Below are positions 23,198 through 32,869 of a DNA stretch of 64,000 nucleotides, one piece after another; position 1 is the first letter of the stretch, and each line of letters starts with the position of its first letter. The stretch comes from Peronospora farinosa. Its lineage: Eukaryota; Oomycota; Peronosporomycetes; Peronosporales; Peronosporaceae. The translations under genes and the position numbers were made by a program. The notes under the pieces are model-generated. The model was not told where the DNA came from. It did no database searches and worked only from the letters and a program-made list of their open reading frames with translations. The stretch lies in contig CANTFK010000800.1 of the NCBI GenBank assembly GCA_947646735.1, positions 372,001 through 436,000 on the forward strand, given 5' to 3'.

Positions 23198-23758
23198 ATG
23201 TCGACGTGCCCGCAGTGCTACACGGGAACGTGCAAGCGCCACAAGAGCCAAGATCACGGACGGTCGCTGGTAGAGTGCAAGAGCGCCGAGTCGACGTTCC
23301 AGAAGATGTACGATCAACTTGTGGGTTCCAAGCTACAAAAGCTCCAGGCCCAAGCCGAGAAAGATCAGTCCAGACAGCACACGAAGGAGTTTCGCAAGAA
23401 ATTGGACGCGTTGAGGGACAAATCGCTGCGTAAAAGCAACAAAATGCGCTCCAAACGCAACAGTGTGAACGTCACGGGCAGCGGCTTGAACCCGCAGGCG
23501 CTGGCCGCCATTTACGGCGAAGAGTCAGACGGGGATCGAAACAAGGACACAAAGAAGAAGAAACAGAGACGAAAAGACGTGTCGACCTCTGATAGGAAAA
23601 GACGCAGAGCTGACCGAGACGACTCGGACTCGAGTGAAGACAATAGCGACGACACCAGTGACGAGTCTCATCATAAACACAAGAAATCGTCGTCTTCCAG
23701 AAAACACAGTCACCGCCACAAAAAGAGTCACAAAATAAAGAAACACAAACGTAGTTAG
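23198..23758 (+). CDS. Lys/Ser/Arg-rich nuclear-type protein
   Basis: A 186-residue protein starting MSTCPQCYTGTCKRHK. The N-terminus carries two close cysteine pairs (CPQC..TC) that could form a small zinc knuckle. A charged, helix-prone middle follows at residues ~35-90, then a C-terminal half of KKKKQRRK, RKRRRAD, acidic SDSSEDNSDD and HKHKKSSSSRKHS runs. This composition is typical of nuclear proteins tied to RNA processing (RS-like tails), but no named family is recognised. The ATG at 23198 is chosen over 23078 because the extra 40 residues are hydrophobic and unlike the rest, and the cysteine motif then starts the protein. Confidence 0.6.
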   Translation: MSTCPQCYTGTCKRHKSQDHGRSLVECKSAESTFQKMYDQLVGSKLQKLQAQAEKDQSRQHTKEFRKKLDALRDKSLRKSNKMRSKRNSVNVTGSGLNPQALAAIYGEESDGDRNKDTKKKKQRRKDVSTSDRKRRRADRDDSDSSEDNSDDTSDESHHKHKKSSSSRKHSHRHKKSHKIKKHKRS

Positions 23759-23844
23759 CGAGTTGACGTCAGCGATAAGATAAGGACGACGTTAAATTAG
23801 AGTAGACCAGTGCATTTGGTTTTTGACAAAGTATAACTTTAATG

Positions 23845-25525
23845 TTAACCATCAATTTCATCTATTTGCACTTGTGGCTGTGCCAAACGCTTGAACCACG
23901 CCTTGTCGTGCATTGTTGTAAACTCTTGTACGTCAAATTCATCCTCTAGAGCACCGTAGCTGTCCGCAGTTTCAAGCCAAGTACGACATTGCTACAAACA
24001 GATCATAAAGATTAGAAGCGATTTTTAGGATGATTACGTTACGAACCAAGCTTACCACTTCGTCTTCAAACGCCGGTGATGCATACAAGCAAGCCAGGTA
24101 ATAACTGCCGAGCTTGTCGTGAAAGTGATGAGCAGAGCGAAGTATTTCAACGGCATGCGTAAAGCGTGCGTTTCCACTCACCTCATGGCGCTTTCGCTTT
24201 TGTTTCTTCTTCTGTTGACCAGCGCCGTCTACTAGATGTGGAAAGGACCGCACAAACGCGGCTAGTCCTTTCCCGAGCGTATTGAGCAAATGAGGCACTT
24301 GCTCTTCAACCTCCTCCTCGTCCAGCCCTTCCTGATTGTGGGTATCCTTACGGTGGCAGATGTTGTGACACTCTTGCAAATCAAAACCAGCGTCGAGCAG
24401 CAAACTTTTGTACTCCGCTTCCAGGTTGTCAAACAGCTTGGTCCACTCGTGAACTATGAACTTTGCGCCTAAAGTAGCCCGCTTCAAGCATCTTGCAGCT
24501 AAATAGTTGGTCATCTCTGTTAGCGCCTCAGCACTACCACGATTGAGTGCTATAAATCACAAACAGGCATGTTAGGTAATGCCACACGTGGTCTAACATT
24601 CGACAGACTCACCACTAGCTTCTTGATAGAGTGCGATAGTGCGATGGAAATCATCAACACTGCTCGAGTCTTCAAGCAGACCTTGAAGCACCGCTTCAAG
24701 CAACTTTGCTTCGGCAAAGTCTTGCACTGTTACCTTGTCGTCGTCTTCACTCTCCTCCACATGCTCTTCTTGTTTCTGCGACTCCACCTGATAAATTTCT
24801 TCCAGCCTCCTACATATTTGCAAAGCTCTTTTGTAGTAGCTACTCTTCTTCACACATTTTTTGTCTTCCTCTTGTTCCAAAAATGTCACCAAATCTCCTC
24901 CTTCCTTTAGTGCCTTTGCAAATTGAAATCTCGTCTCAAACGTTGTTCCCCCGTCCACTTTCACTGCTCGCTGGAATTTGGCCAATGCTCGATCTAGAAC
25001 TTCTCGACTCTGCGTCTCCGTCGCTACAATTAGCAGCGACGAGCCCCAGAGCGAGAAACCCACAGGACCCAAAGCTGCATCCACAACGTCTTCATCTGCT
25101 CCACCGTTGCTCAACTGCATCATCTGCTCGAACTTGTCCGCCGCAGCATCTGCCAACGTCGGATCCTCATTTAATGACGCAAGACGAGTCAATGCCGTAC
25201 CCCACAGGAAATAAGCATCCAGCTGTTTAGAAATGGGTAAATTTTCATGACTTTCCAGCAGCCGTTTCACCCGTTTCCCAATTTGCCAAGTTTCTAAAAA
25301 AACACAAAACTCCATAAATTTTTTTAAATTACGTGTTGTAAATATGGAAAATAAACATAAATTACGTTTTTGTGATGTCTCTTCATCTTGAAGCAAATCA
25401 TTGATACTGGAAAGCTCGTCGTCGACTGCTGCTTGGTCATTGTGGCCTTGGTCATTGTGGTCAATGGCTGATCGCTTGCTGGATGGATTCGTGACCGCAT
25501 CGTTGCTGGCCGTGCGCTTCTCCAT
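23845..25525 (-). CDS. TPR-like protein, possibly NRO1/ETT1 family (4 exons)
   Basis: Exons 25525-25366, 25293-24613, 24549-24056 and 23991-23845 join in frame to 493 residues. All three introns are GT-AG and 64-72 nt long. The first 60 residues are polar with an SSKRSAIDHND-type basic patch, consistent with a nuclear protein. The rest is helical, with TPR-like alternation (AYFLWGTALTRLASLNEDPTLADAAADKFEQM; SLWGSSLLIVATE), acidic loops and a KKKQKRKRH stretch. The overall pattern recalls the NRO1/ETT1 translation-termination enhancer family, but I cannot confirm this by eye and offer it as the leading guess. The first intron is 72 nt, a multiple of three and stop-free, so a naive model would translate it. 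Confidence 0.6.
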
Positions 25526-26454
25526 TGATTTGATTGATATCAGTGTTAAAAGAATCGGCTTACTTAGTGTCGTATGAGGCTGTATAGTGAATGACGTAGA
25601 AACCCCCCAATATATCAAAATCTGATTGGTCAGAATGCTAACCTCATAAAAGAAACTTAAAGCTTATAAAGGAGCTATAAACCTCATAAGTAAGAAAGTG
25701 GGGGATGATTAGCGCTTTTCCCTAAAACATATTGAAATTACCGATTCACTCGCCGTCGTTGTCTTTCCTTGCTTACGAGTAAAGCGTAACGTCAGACAAA
25801 TTGAGTAGTCTTCTGACCTTCTACGATGCATATGCATACCAAAGCTAGCAGTGCGTTGTAAGATATCTACTAAAGAGATGCGAACGACGTCTCCCATCCG
25901 ATCTTGCTCATGATTACATCGCCCTGTTGATACACGCTGCGGCACATCGTAGCCGTCGAAATAATTAGATCCATTAACCGAGAGCCGAGCAGGGTAATAA
26001 AGGCGCACTTCTGTTCATGCTGCTTATGGGTGTCATTTTGACTTGCCGCATCGAACAAAATGATTTACATCAGCTACTGCAGCCTCGCCTCGCGTGGCAC
26101 TGCTACAACCTTATCGCTGCAGTCGCATCGCGTTTATCGCGATGGCTTTCTCTTTTGCATCTGTAACGGTTTCAATGCTGGTCTTAAGACATAGTAAACC
26201 TGCACATGAATATAACGACAACAATAGGGTCACAGACGATCGAGTAAGTACAAACTGCTCCGACTCCGGGGCTTATACATGAAATTCAAAAGAACATTCA
26301 GTGCCGTGCTCCATAGTCCAACGAGACTCACTTTATGCCTAAAACTAACGTAAAACACGTTCACGCAGTGTTTGCTAGGCAGGATGGAAATGTATGGTCA
26401 CACCCTAGAGAGTGCGATGACTTCCATCATACATTTTCTTTTTGCTTCTATTTA
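25526..26454. other. Intergenic, no convincing gene
   Basis: Holds the upstream region of the TPR-like gene. Minus-strand frames at 25709-26058 contain a VYQQGDVIM-like string that faintly recalls a cyclic-nucleotide-binding domain, but the frame breaks at once. Confidence 0.35.
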
Positions 26455-26712
26455 CTATGAAAAATTCAGCAGATTGCCAAAGTCTTCGTCGCGATGGGAA
26501 TAAGCTTTAGCTAGCTCTAATATGCCTATATCACCGTGAATCTTGAAGACCGACTTCAATGTTGACTTCGAAAGGAGTGTGGGTGATTTTCCCGCATACT
26601 TGACCCACGCGTCAAAGTCTAAGGTGCGTGGTTGTTTGGTATCACGCCGGTCAAGCTTGAGCAACTTGAAAACGAGATTCGCATCTACTTTCCGCTCTGT
26701 CATCAAGGACTT
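26455..26712 (-). pseudogene. Cut-off last module of the effector gene
   Basis: After the TGA at 26703-26705, the next frame continues with clear homology to the effector's own internal module (ERKVDANLVF.LKLDRRDTKQPRT and FDAWVKY) for about 80 residues to a stop at 26455. Compared with the intact repeat at about 27220-27240, this copy lacks one nucleotide just before the stop and nine more a few bases later. It is therefore a former or alternative C-terminus now out of frame. No corrected product is given. Confidence 0.8.
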
Positions 26713-27977
26713 AAAGCAGAATTGACCACGCCATCAGTGCCTTCAATCTTTCTCAAACCTTCAAGAATTGCCACACGCATCACGTCGTCGCAGGTATCTA
26801 TCGCCTCCACCATCTCTTCAATCCCGCCCTCTTTGGTGTTTCCATACTTGACCCACGTATTGAGCAGTTTTTCGCGAAGAAGGGGGTCAGTTGACTTGTC
26901 AAGCCGCAAGTGACTGAGGGCTTCTTCCATTGGTATATTCTTCGCCTTCCAAGAGCCAATTAGCTCAGTTTCCAAATGATGTATTACACCGTCTGCACCT
27001 TTGGCCGTTATGAAAGCCCCAAGCATCTTTACACGGCCTTCATCACCGTAAAGATTCCACACCTTCTTTCTCAAGGACTTCGAGAAAGAGCTGGGTACCT
27101 TTTCTGCCACATACTTGACCCATGCGTCAAAGTGTAAAGTGCGTGGTTGTTTGGTATCACGCCGGTCAAGCTTGAGCGACTTGAAGACGAGATTCGCATC
27201 TACTTTCCGCTCTTCCAAATAAGTCATCAAATGACTTAAAGCAGAACTGACCACACCATCAGTGCCTTCAATCTTTCTCACGCCCTCAAGAATTGCCACA
27301 CGCATCTCGTAGCTGCAGCTATCGATTGCCTCCACCATCTCTTCAATCCCGCCCTCTTTGGTGTTTCCATACTTGACCCACGTATTGAGCAGTTTTTCGC
27401 GAAGAAGGGGGTCAGTTGACTTGTCAAGCCGCAAGTGACTGAGGGCTTCTTCCATTAGTATATTCTTCGCCTTCCAAGAATCAATTAGCTTAGTTTCCAA
27501 ACGATGCACTACATCTTTTGTGCCTTTGGCCGTTATGAAAGCCTCAAGCACTTTCGCAAGGCCACCGGGACCGTAAGTTTGCTGCACCTTTTCAATAATT
27601 ACATCTGAAACGGATGCGGATACCTTTACCGCATACCTGACCCACGCATTAAAGTGTAAGGTGCGTAGCTGTTCTTTGTAAAGCTTGAACGAATTGAAGG
27701 ATTTCTCCACAGATTCTCTATTTGTCAACAATTTCCAATAAAGCCTGTTCTCTTCGAGATATGACGCCGACGTGCTGGCAAATTTAGTGAGCGTCTCGAC
27801 GGTAGGTAGGAGGTCCCTCTCTTTTTCGTTCGTATTTTTTCCATCTCGTAAAAACTTCTGGTTGTGGTGCTCAGGCGTGATTGCAGTCACGATTGTCGAA
27901 TCCGGCCTTGCCGACGACGTGTTGACATAGTCGAAGAGAACGATAGTAGCTCCGAGAAGCGATGAATACAGACGCAT
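26703..27977 (-). CDS. Secreted RXLR-like effector with repeated WY-type modules
   Basis: A 424-residue protein. It has an N-terminal signal peptide (residues 1 to ~23, cleavage near TSSA) and an RXLR-like KFLR at 41-44 with an EER-like KER at 52-54. The mature part is built of helical modules carrying a WV(K/R)Y core at W112, W200, W286 and W375, spaced 86-89 residues. Two module types alternate (FxAWVxY and LNTWVKYGN), and the A+B pair is repeated after 175 residues (525 bp), the second B unit being nearly identical to the first. Such modular (L)WY proteins are host-translocated oomycete effectors that act on plant immunity. The target of this one is unknown. The gene is intronless and stands next to a repeat-rich island, as is common for effectors. 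A frameshift removes a fifth module. Confidence 0.85.
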   Translation of the reverse strand: MRLYSSLLGATIVLFDYVNTSSARPDSTIVTAITPEHHNQKFLRDGKNTNEKERDLLPTVETLTKFASTSASYLEENRLYWKLLTNRESVEKSFNSFKLYKEQLRTLHFNAWVRYAVKVSASVSDVIIEKVQQTYGPGGLAKVLEAFITAKGTKDVVHRLETKLIDSWKAKNILMEEALSHLRLDKSTDPLLREKLLNTWVKYGNTKEGGIEEMVEAIDSCSYEMRVAILEGVRKIEGTDGVVSSALSHLMTYLEERKVDANLVFKSLKLDRRDTKQPRTLHFDAWVKYVAEKVPSSFSKSLRKKVWNLYGDEGRVKMLGAFITAKGADGVIHHLETELIGSWKAKNIPMEEALSHLRLDKSTDPLLREKLLNTWVKYGNTKEGGIEEMVEAIDTCDDVMRVAILEGLRKIEGTDGVVNSALSP

Positions 27978-28245
27978 GTGTAGTATTTCGTTGGCTAGGG
28001 ATCTCTAAGAAAAAGTTGAAATGATGAACTTGCGTTGGTCAGAACTTCGCTATTTGAAATGAGAGAGCTGATTTTTAAGACTCCTTGTTGGGAATTTAAC
28101 GACTATATTGTTACATTTTATGGCGTTAGACTTTGCTGGCCAGTCGTAGCTCAGATTTGCTAAAGCATGGACTGCCCGATGTAGCTTCATAGAATTACTC
28201 ACGTGTCAATTAACATCTGTATAGCGATATTCCGAATGGTGATGT
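27978..28245. other. Upstream region of the effector gene
   Basis: AT-rich, no gene seen. It ends where the dispersed repeat begins. Confidence 0.4.
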
Positions 28246-28725
28246 CACGTCAGCTTACAAACAGACAGCCACACTAGGGTCATCAAATTCATCAGTATAA
28301 TAGGTCCCACTGTCGTATCGTGTATATGTATTACGCTTAAGGTCGTGCAAACTGCAATTTGCATTCGTGTCATCCTCTTTTCACTCTTATGTAAGGGATC
28401 TGAGCCACTACACATATTATTAAGACATGTACAAACAATAGCATGAGAGTACGAACGAGACGCTAGGTTGCACGGAAGAAATTAGAGTAGAACAAGCCCA
28501 ATCTCTTAACATTATCATCCAGGGCATAGAATCCGCTAGGTTGCAATCATGATGCTACTGTGCGCAGCTCAAGTTGGCGTTGTCCGAAACGAACGGTGCC
28601 AACCTTCTGTACACTGTCAATCAAGTTGTCGTCTATCATTCTTCGACAACTTCTATGTACTTCCTCCCTCCCAGACAGTGATACCGACCATGAGCATTCT
28701 GGAAAGTAGTCTCCGCAACACCACG
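28246..28725 (+). repeat. Dispersed repeat family, copy A
   Basis: About 480 bp matching, in reverse orientation and with scattered differences, the stretch 44494-44970. Shared blocks include AGCTTACAAACAGACA, GTCCCACTGTCGT, GCATTCGT followed by ACTCTTATGTAAG, ACGAGACGCTAGGTT, GGGCATAGAATC, and the tail GAAAGTAGTCTCCGCAACACC. It carries no intact protein frame. The last 190 bp of this copy is the unit that is tandemly repeated here. Confidence 0.8.
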
Positions 28726-29058
28726 TTAGGTTGCAATCATGATGCTACTGTGCGCAGCTCAAGTTGGCGTTGTCCGAAACGAACGGTGCCAACCTTCTGT
28801 ACACTGTCAATCAAGTTGTCGTCTATCATTCTTCGACAACTTCTATGTACTTCCTCCCTCCCAGACAGTGATACCGACCATGAGCATTCTGGAAAGTAGT
28901 CTCCGCAACACCACGTTAGGTTGCAATCATGATGCTACTGTGCGCAGCTCAAGTTGGCGTTGTCCGAAACGAACGGTGCCAACCTTCTATACATTGTCAA
29001 TCAAGTTGTCGTCTATCATTCTTCGACAACTTCTATGTACTTCCTCACTCCCAGACAG
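28536..29058 (+). repeat. 190-bp tandem repeat, 2.75 copies
   Basis: Units at 28536-28725, 28726-28915 and 28916-29058 (truncated). The first two are almost identical; the third has a few changes and breaks off at CCCAGACAG, exactly where copia protease sequence begins. Each unit contains an ATG frame of about 115 codons that simply runs through the repeat, so these frames are not called as genes. Confidence 0.95.
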
Positions 29059-30560
29059 AGCTCTGGCGCGAGGTAAGCCTCAGTAAACGTCATATCTTGC
29101 TCATGCCCCTTCGCCATCACAGTACGCTACCGACGCGTGACAGATTAATTACCTCACCGTCTGCCAGGTGGCACTCGGGCTTACAATCTCGCACATCCTG
29201 TAGAAGAGACGCGTTGTTAACTAGGTGGCGGCTGGAACCACTGTCTCGAAGCCTTATTCGTCGCTGTTTTCGCTAAGCGTCAATGTAAGGTACGACACGA
29301 ACCCGTTTTGCTGGCGCCTTAGCCAATTGCGAGCACAATGTTGCCGCGCTCTTGCCGCGACGGCCGCTGTTCGTATCGCCAGTCTTCTTGCTGCGATAGT
29401 CGACTTTATCGTGTCCTGTCTTTCCAGGTGTGCGTCTCCTTGCGCGACGTAAAATCATCCACGTGCGCGACGACCTCTTTTCCAAAAGATCCTTTTAGGT
29501 CGGACTTCCATCTCGATTGCCTGCGCGAAATGTGCGAGCTCTTCGGCGTGCACTCGATAGTCGACACGATGCGTCTCGTACTTCGCCATCAGAATCGTTG
29601 ATAGCTCGGTCGATGCATACCGCACGATGTTATCGAGCACCTGCCTGCTCGGCTCCGCCATGGCTGCAACACAAGGTAGAGGCAGTGCTCTGGCGAGGAC
29701 CGCTTGACATCCTTCTCCATCATGAAAAGTTTCATCGCCTGAACTCGTCTTGAATTTGCCAAGCATACGCTGCATTACGTATTATAAAGTCGGTATCATC
29801 GCCCACCATGTGTCGACCTGTGTGCTAAAATAGCGTTTCGCTGTACCGTACAAGTACTGGCCAAGGACATCAGTCTTAAGTCCACAAAAATTCACACGAC
29901 TCTTGTGCCATGTCTACTTGTCGCCAAAAGGTCGAAAAAACCGGACCCAAGTCCGACGTACATCTCAATCCCGTCGAAATTTCGGATCGCAAGCTTACGC
30001 TGCCTTGCGTCGAGCGTACGATACTGGGTTGGCGAAGGAGCTTGCATCGATTCAGCCGGCGGCGCTTGATGCTGTGGCATCGGCTGGTACGGTGGCAATG
30101 GAGGATGCGTCTGTAAAAGTGGCTGTGCGCGCTGCGGCGCAAGCTGCTGTTGCTGTTGCCTTGGCCTGGGAGCCATGATATGATCCGTACCCGGACGGGG
30201 AACTTGGTGGCCTCGCAAGTCTGACCAGCCTAGCGCGTCACGATGTAGCTTGCCCGCAAAGTCTGAGCCAAGCATCAAGCTGAACTTTACGCTTTTGGCA
30301 GCGCCACGCATACGTTTTTCTTGGTCCATCCTGGCCTGGGACGAGCTCTATCTTCTTCATGCGCTCGTCCATTCCACTCAGCATTTCAAGAACCTTCTCA
30401 TCGCGTCGGCCTCCGCGCTCCTTGCGTGAGCGTGCGGAGGGATGACCACGGCAGGCTTTGACGCATCCCTTTCGTGACTGGTTGTCGGCGGGGCCTGTGC
30501 CGTATTGGTATCATCGGTTGCCTCTGTCTATGGGCCCATAACCTGTTTGCTAGCGGTGTT
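29059..30560 (-). pseudogene. Truncated Ty1/copia-like retrotransposon (gag and protease relic)
   Basis: Reading the minus strand from about 30560: a Gln/Pro-rich leader, then gag blocks ([33 protein letters not shown], then LDNIVRYA, YETHRVDY and AEELAHFAQ). A damaged zinc knuckle follows (GKTGHDKVDYRSKK, cysteines lost), then the aspartic protease site DSGSSRHLVNNASLLQDV and LTEAYLAPEL. Frameshifts and stops break it in at least four places. Integrase and reverse transcriptase are absent: the relic stops sharply at 29059 against the tandem repeat. Confidence 0.8.
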
Positions 30561-30599
30561 ACTAACTGTAAAGAGGAATTCGGTGGCGCTGTGATAAAA

Positions 30600-30860
30600 A
30601 GGTTTTGACATTGTTTGTTGTGTTATTCTTGCTACTATGATGGACTGGTTGTGTTTGCTCTACATCACTTCGGTCCACTCAATCAGCCATTTACGCTCTT
30701 GGCCACTCAATCGCCCATCCATCGATCACGTTCAAACAATCGCTGAACTAATCGCCCTACATCTTGCTAAGTTGTCAGCCGTTACTTCAACCATTACGCA
30801 TGAATACCTATTTCTAACATTATTGCTATAAGTACTTATGTAATAGGTTGCTCTATTACA
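30600..30860 (-). repeat. Possible 5' LTR of the copia relic
   Basis: The right edge ends in 38 nt (ACTTATGTAATAGGTTGC..ATTACA) matching the end of the gypsy LTRs at 34005 and 38847. Upstream gag starts just to the left. On the minus strand the block would start TGTAAT and stand where the 5' LTR should be. A 3' LTR is missing and the inner boundary is not visible, so this is tentative. Confidence 0.35.
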
Positions 30861-32440
30861 GTGTGATACACGGAGCATTGCGCGCCCAAGAATTCGCGGT
30901 GGTCACCTGGAAAAAAGAGCCTTATGCTGGACAAAAGTTGGCGAGTTCTTTCGTGAGGCTTGCTTACCAGAATTATAACGCCTCGCGTTGCCAGTTGAAA
31001 GGTATAAACTTACTGGCAGATGACTGGCGGAACAAATTAGGGATTCTCGCAAGTCATCAGCAAGAGATTCCGGACTTGCTCTTCTAACTTCGGAGGCCAT
31101 TCCCCTTTCATGTGTAACTATATTATACTCCTAGCAGCCGATCGCTATTAGTAACAAGTTTTTACTCAAGCGTCACCTTAAAACGATTTCGATTAACTAT
31201 ATTGCGCTCGAATTCTTCCAACAATTTAAATTTGCCTCATCTATTAATGACGGATCACTGTAACACTTCCAATGTACAAAGAATTGACGATGTACTCGGC
31301 TTAACGGGTCTTTTGAACCGATAGTACATCTACGATTATATACACTTTGAATTCACCATCCTCTAGATCACCTTCCCAGTTGTCTTCCGGCAATAGTGCT
31401 TTACCAAAACCGACTCGATCAGTCCCATTCACGTTTAACAAATTCGCAGGGAACTACTTCAGCTTAGAAACATGTACCACCAAGAATAGCCTATATGGCG
31501 TACCTGCGATCTCCATCGCACAGCGTGGTCGACACATTTATCGACCACACGAAATAGTACGTGCCACATACGGGCTAATTTTTGAGCAAATCCCTCCTTT
31601 ACACATTTTAGATAAAGCCACACTTGCGATCCGCAATTTAGATCGTAATCTTCACTATGGCGATCACGCAAATTAGAGTCGATCACTCACCACTGCTTTT
31701 GCAGCTTGGATTTGGCGTTGTGTGCCTTACCATCATCGTCGTGGATATTGATCGTGTGGTTTAGTGCTTCCGAATGGTAGGGTTACATCTAAAGTTGGTC
31801 GCGACTCGCAGTCATGAAATAAATAATAACGGTATATTCTCACGGTCAAAATCTGTGGTAAAGCGATCGGAGAATTGAAAGGGACCGATCAAAGAAAAAT
31901 CGTCGATCCACAATCCCACGCTCAGATTGGCCAATAAGACATGCGAGATGGTTGGAAGAGGAAGTAACGGTGTCAAGAACACAGAAAAATATGGATCGAA
32001 ACAATGAAACCCGTCTTGCAAATGCAATCCAAGTAACTTTACTTGTCATTATTCTACATAATGAGTATTGGGTGTAGACCACACACTACAGTCGCGATAT
32101 AGGAGGATCAAATCGACGAATCAGACGAGGATCGGATCGTAACCTCGATCCGGAAAGTGGATGACCAGTTACAGATCGATCCGTAACCTTGATCCAGAAA
32201 GTGGATCGCAAAGGGCAACCAGTCATCTGATCGACGGTTGGAAAAATTCGGATCGACAAATCCGGATCGACGAGATCACTACGGTATTTGAAGTGGACCA
32301 CATAACGAGACCTGATTCATTTATAAGAAGGCGACACGCGGCAGTAAATCCTGGGCCAGAGATAGGCAAGATCATAGGTTTTGGTATGTGATTGGTTAAC
32401 ATTTAAACAGAGTTTCTTTTACTTCTAACTACGCACGCAG
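30861..32440. other. Gene-poor decayed sequence
   Basis: Unrecognised short frames at 30848-31087 and 31347-31676. An imperfect GATC-rich direct repeat (GATCSGTAACC..GATCC.GAAAGTGGAT) occurs at about 32130-32162 and 32173-32207. No RNA gene or intact protein seen. Confidence 0.35.
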
Positions 32441-32479
32441 ACTTCTCTTCCGGGTGGGATAATTTGGCCCCCCCCCCCC

Positions 32480-32863
32480 GATGATCAAGAGCTTCTGCCA
32501 CCAATACCTACAAGTAATATTCCTAGATTATTTGGACAGGGATTACAAGACCTCTCACAAACAAACCTCGCCTGCGATTGGACGCAGTATCACGTAAAAG
32601 ACAAGGCACAAGATCGCGAGACGGCTCAAGTGGTCAGAAGGTCGAGTGTATCAAGTGGATCGGATATCTACAATTTGGACAAGGCAATCTTAAAAGAGAT
32701 CAGAGCGGATTATAGAGTACCTCAAGTAACTCTCGATCGCGTGAGAATTTCTGCGCGATCGAACCCCCAGCCAATCCCCAACACGGTCAAGTTCGAACAG
32801 GAACAGATCCCACGTCATCTCCGAGAAATTTACTATCTCTCGGCAGATGCCAAGACAGGTTGA
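32480..32863 (+). pseudogene. Unidentified open frame without start codon
   Basis: From just after a C11-tract the plus strand is open for about 128 codons to TGA at 32861-32863. The sequence is polar and protein-like (LFGQGLQDLSQ, AILKEIRADYRVPQVTLDRV, IPRHLREIYYLSADAKTG). An internal start codon at 32630 gives only 77 residues. It abuts gypsy gag/protease relics on the opposite strand and could be the 5' part of another element's gag. No family is recognised. Confidence 0.3.
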
Positions 32864-32869
32864 AGCACC

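Noticed and set aside
25709..26058. Possible cyclic-nucleotide-binding relic (VYQQGDVIM)
   Set aside because: The resemblance is limited to a few residues and the frame breaks on both sides.
28549..29276. Three overlapping ~115-residue frames starting MMLLCAAQVG
   Set aside because: They are the 190-bp tandem repeat read through several units; copy B at 44.5 kb does not keep the frame, so there is no sign of selection for protein.
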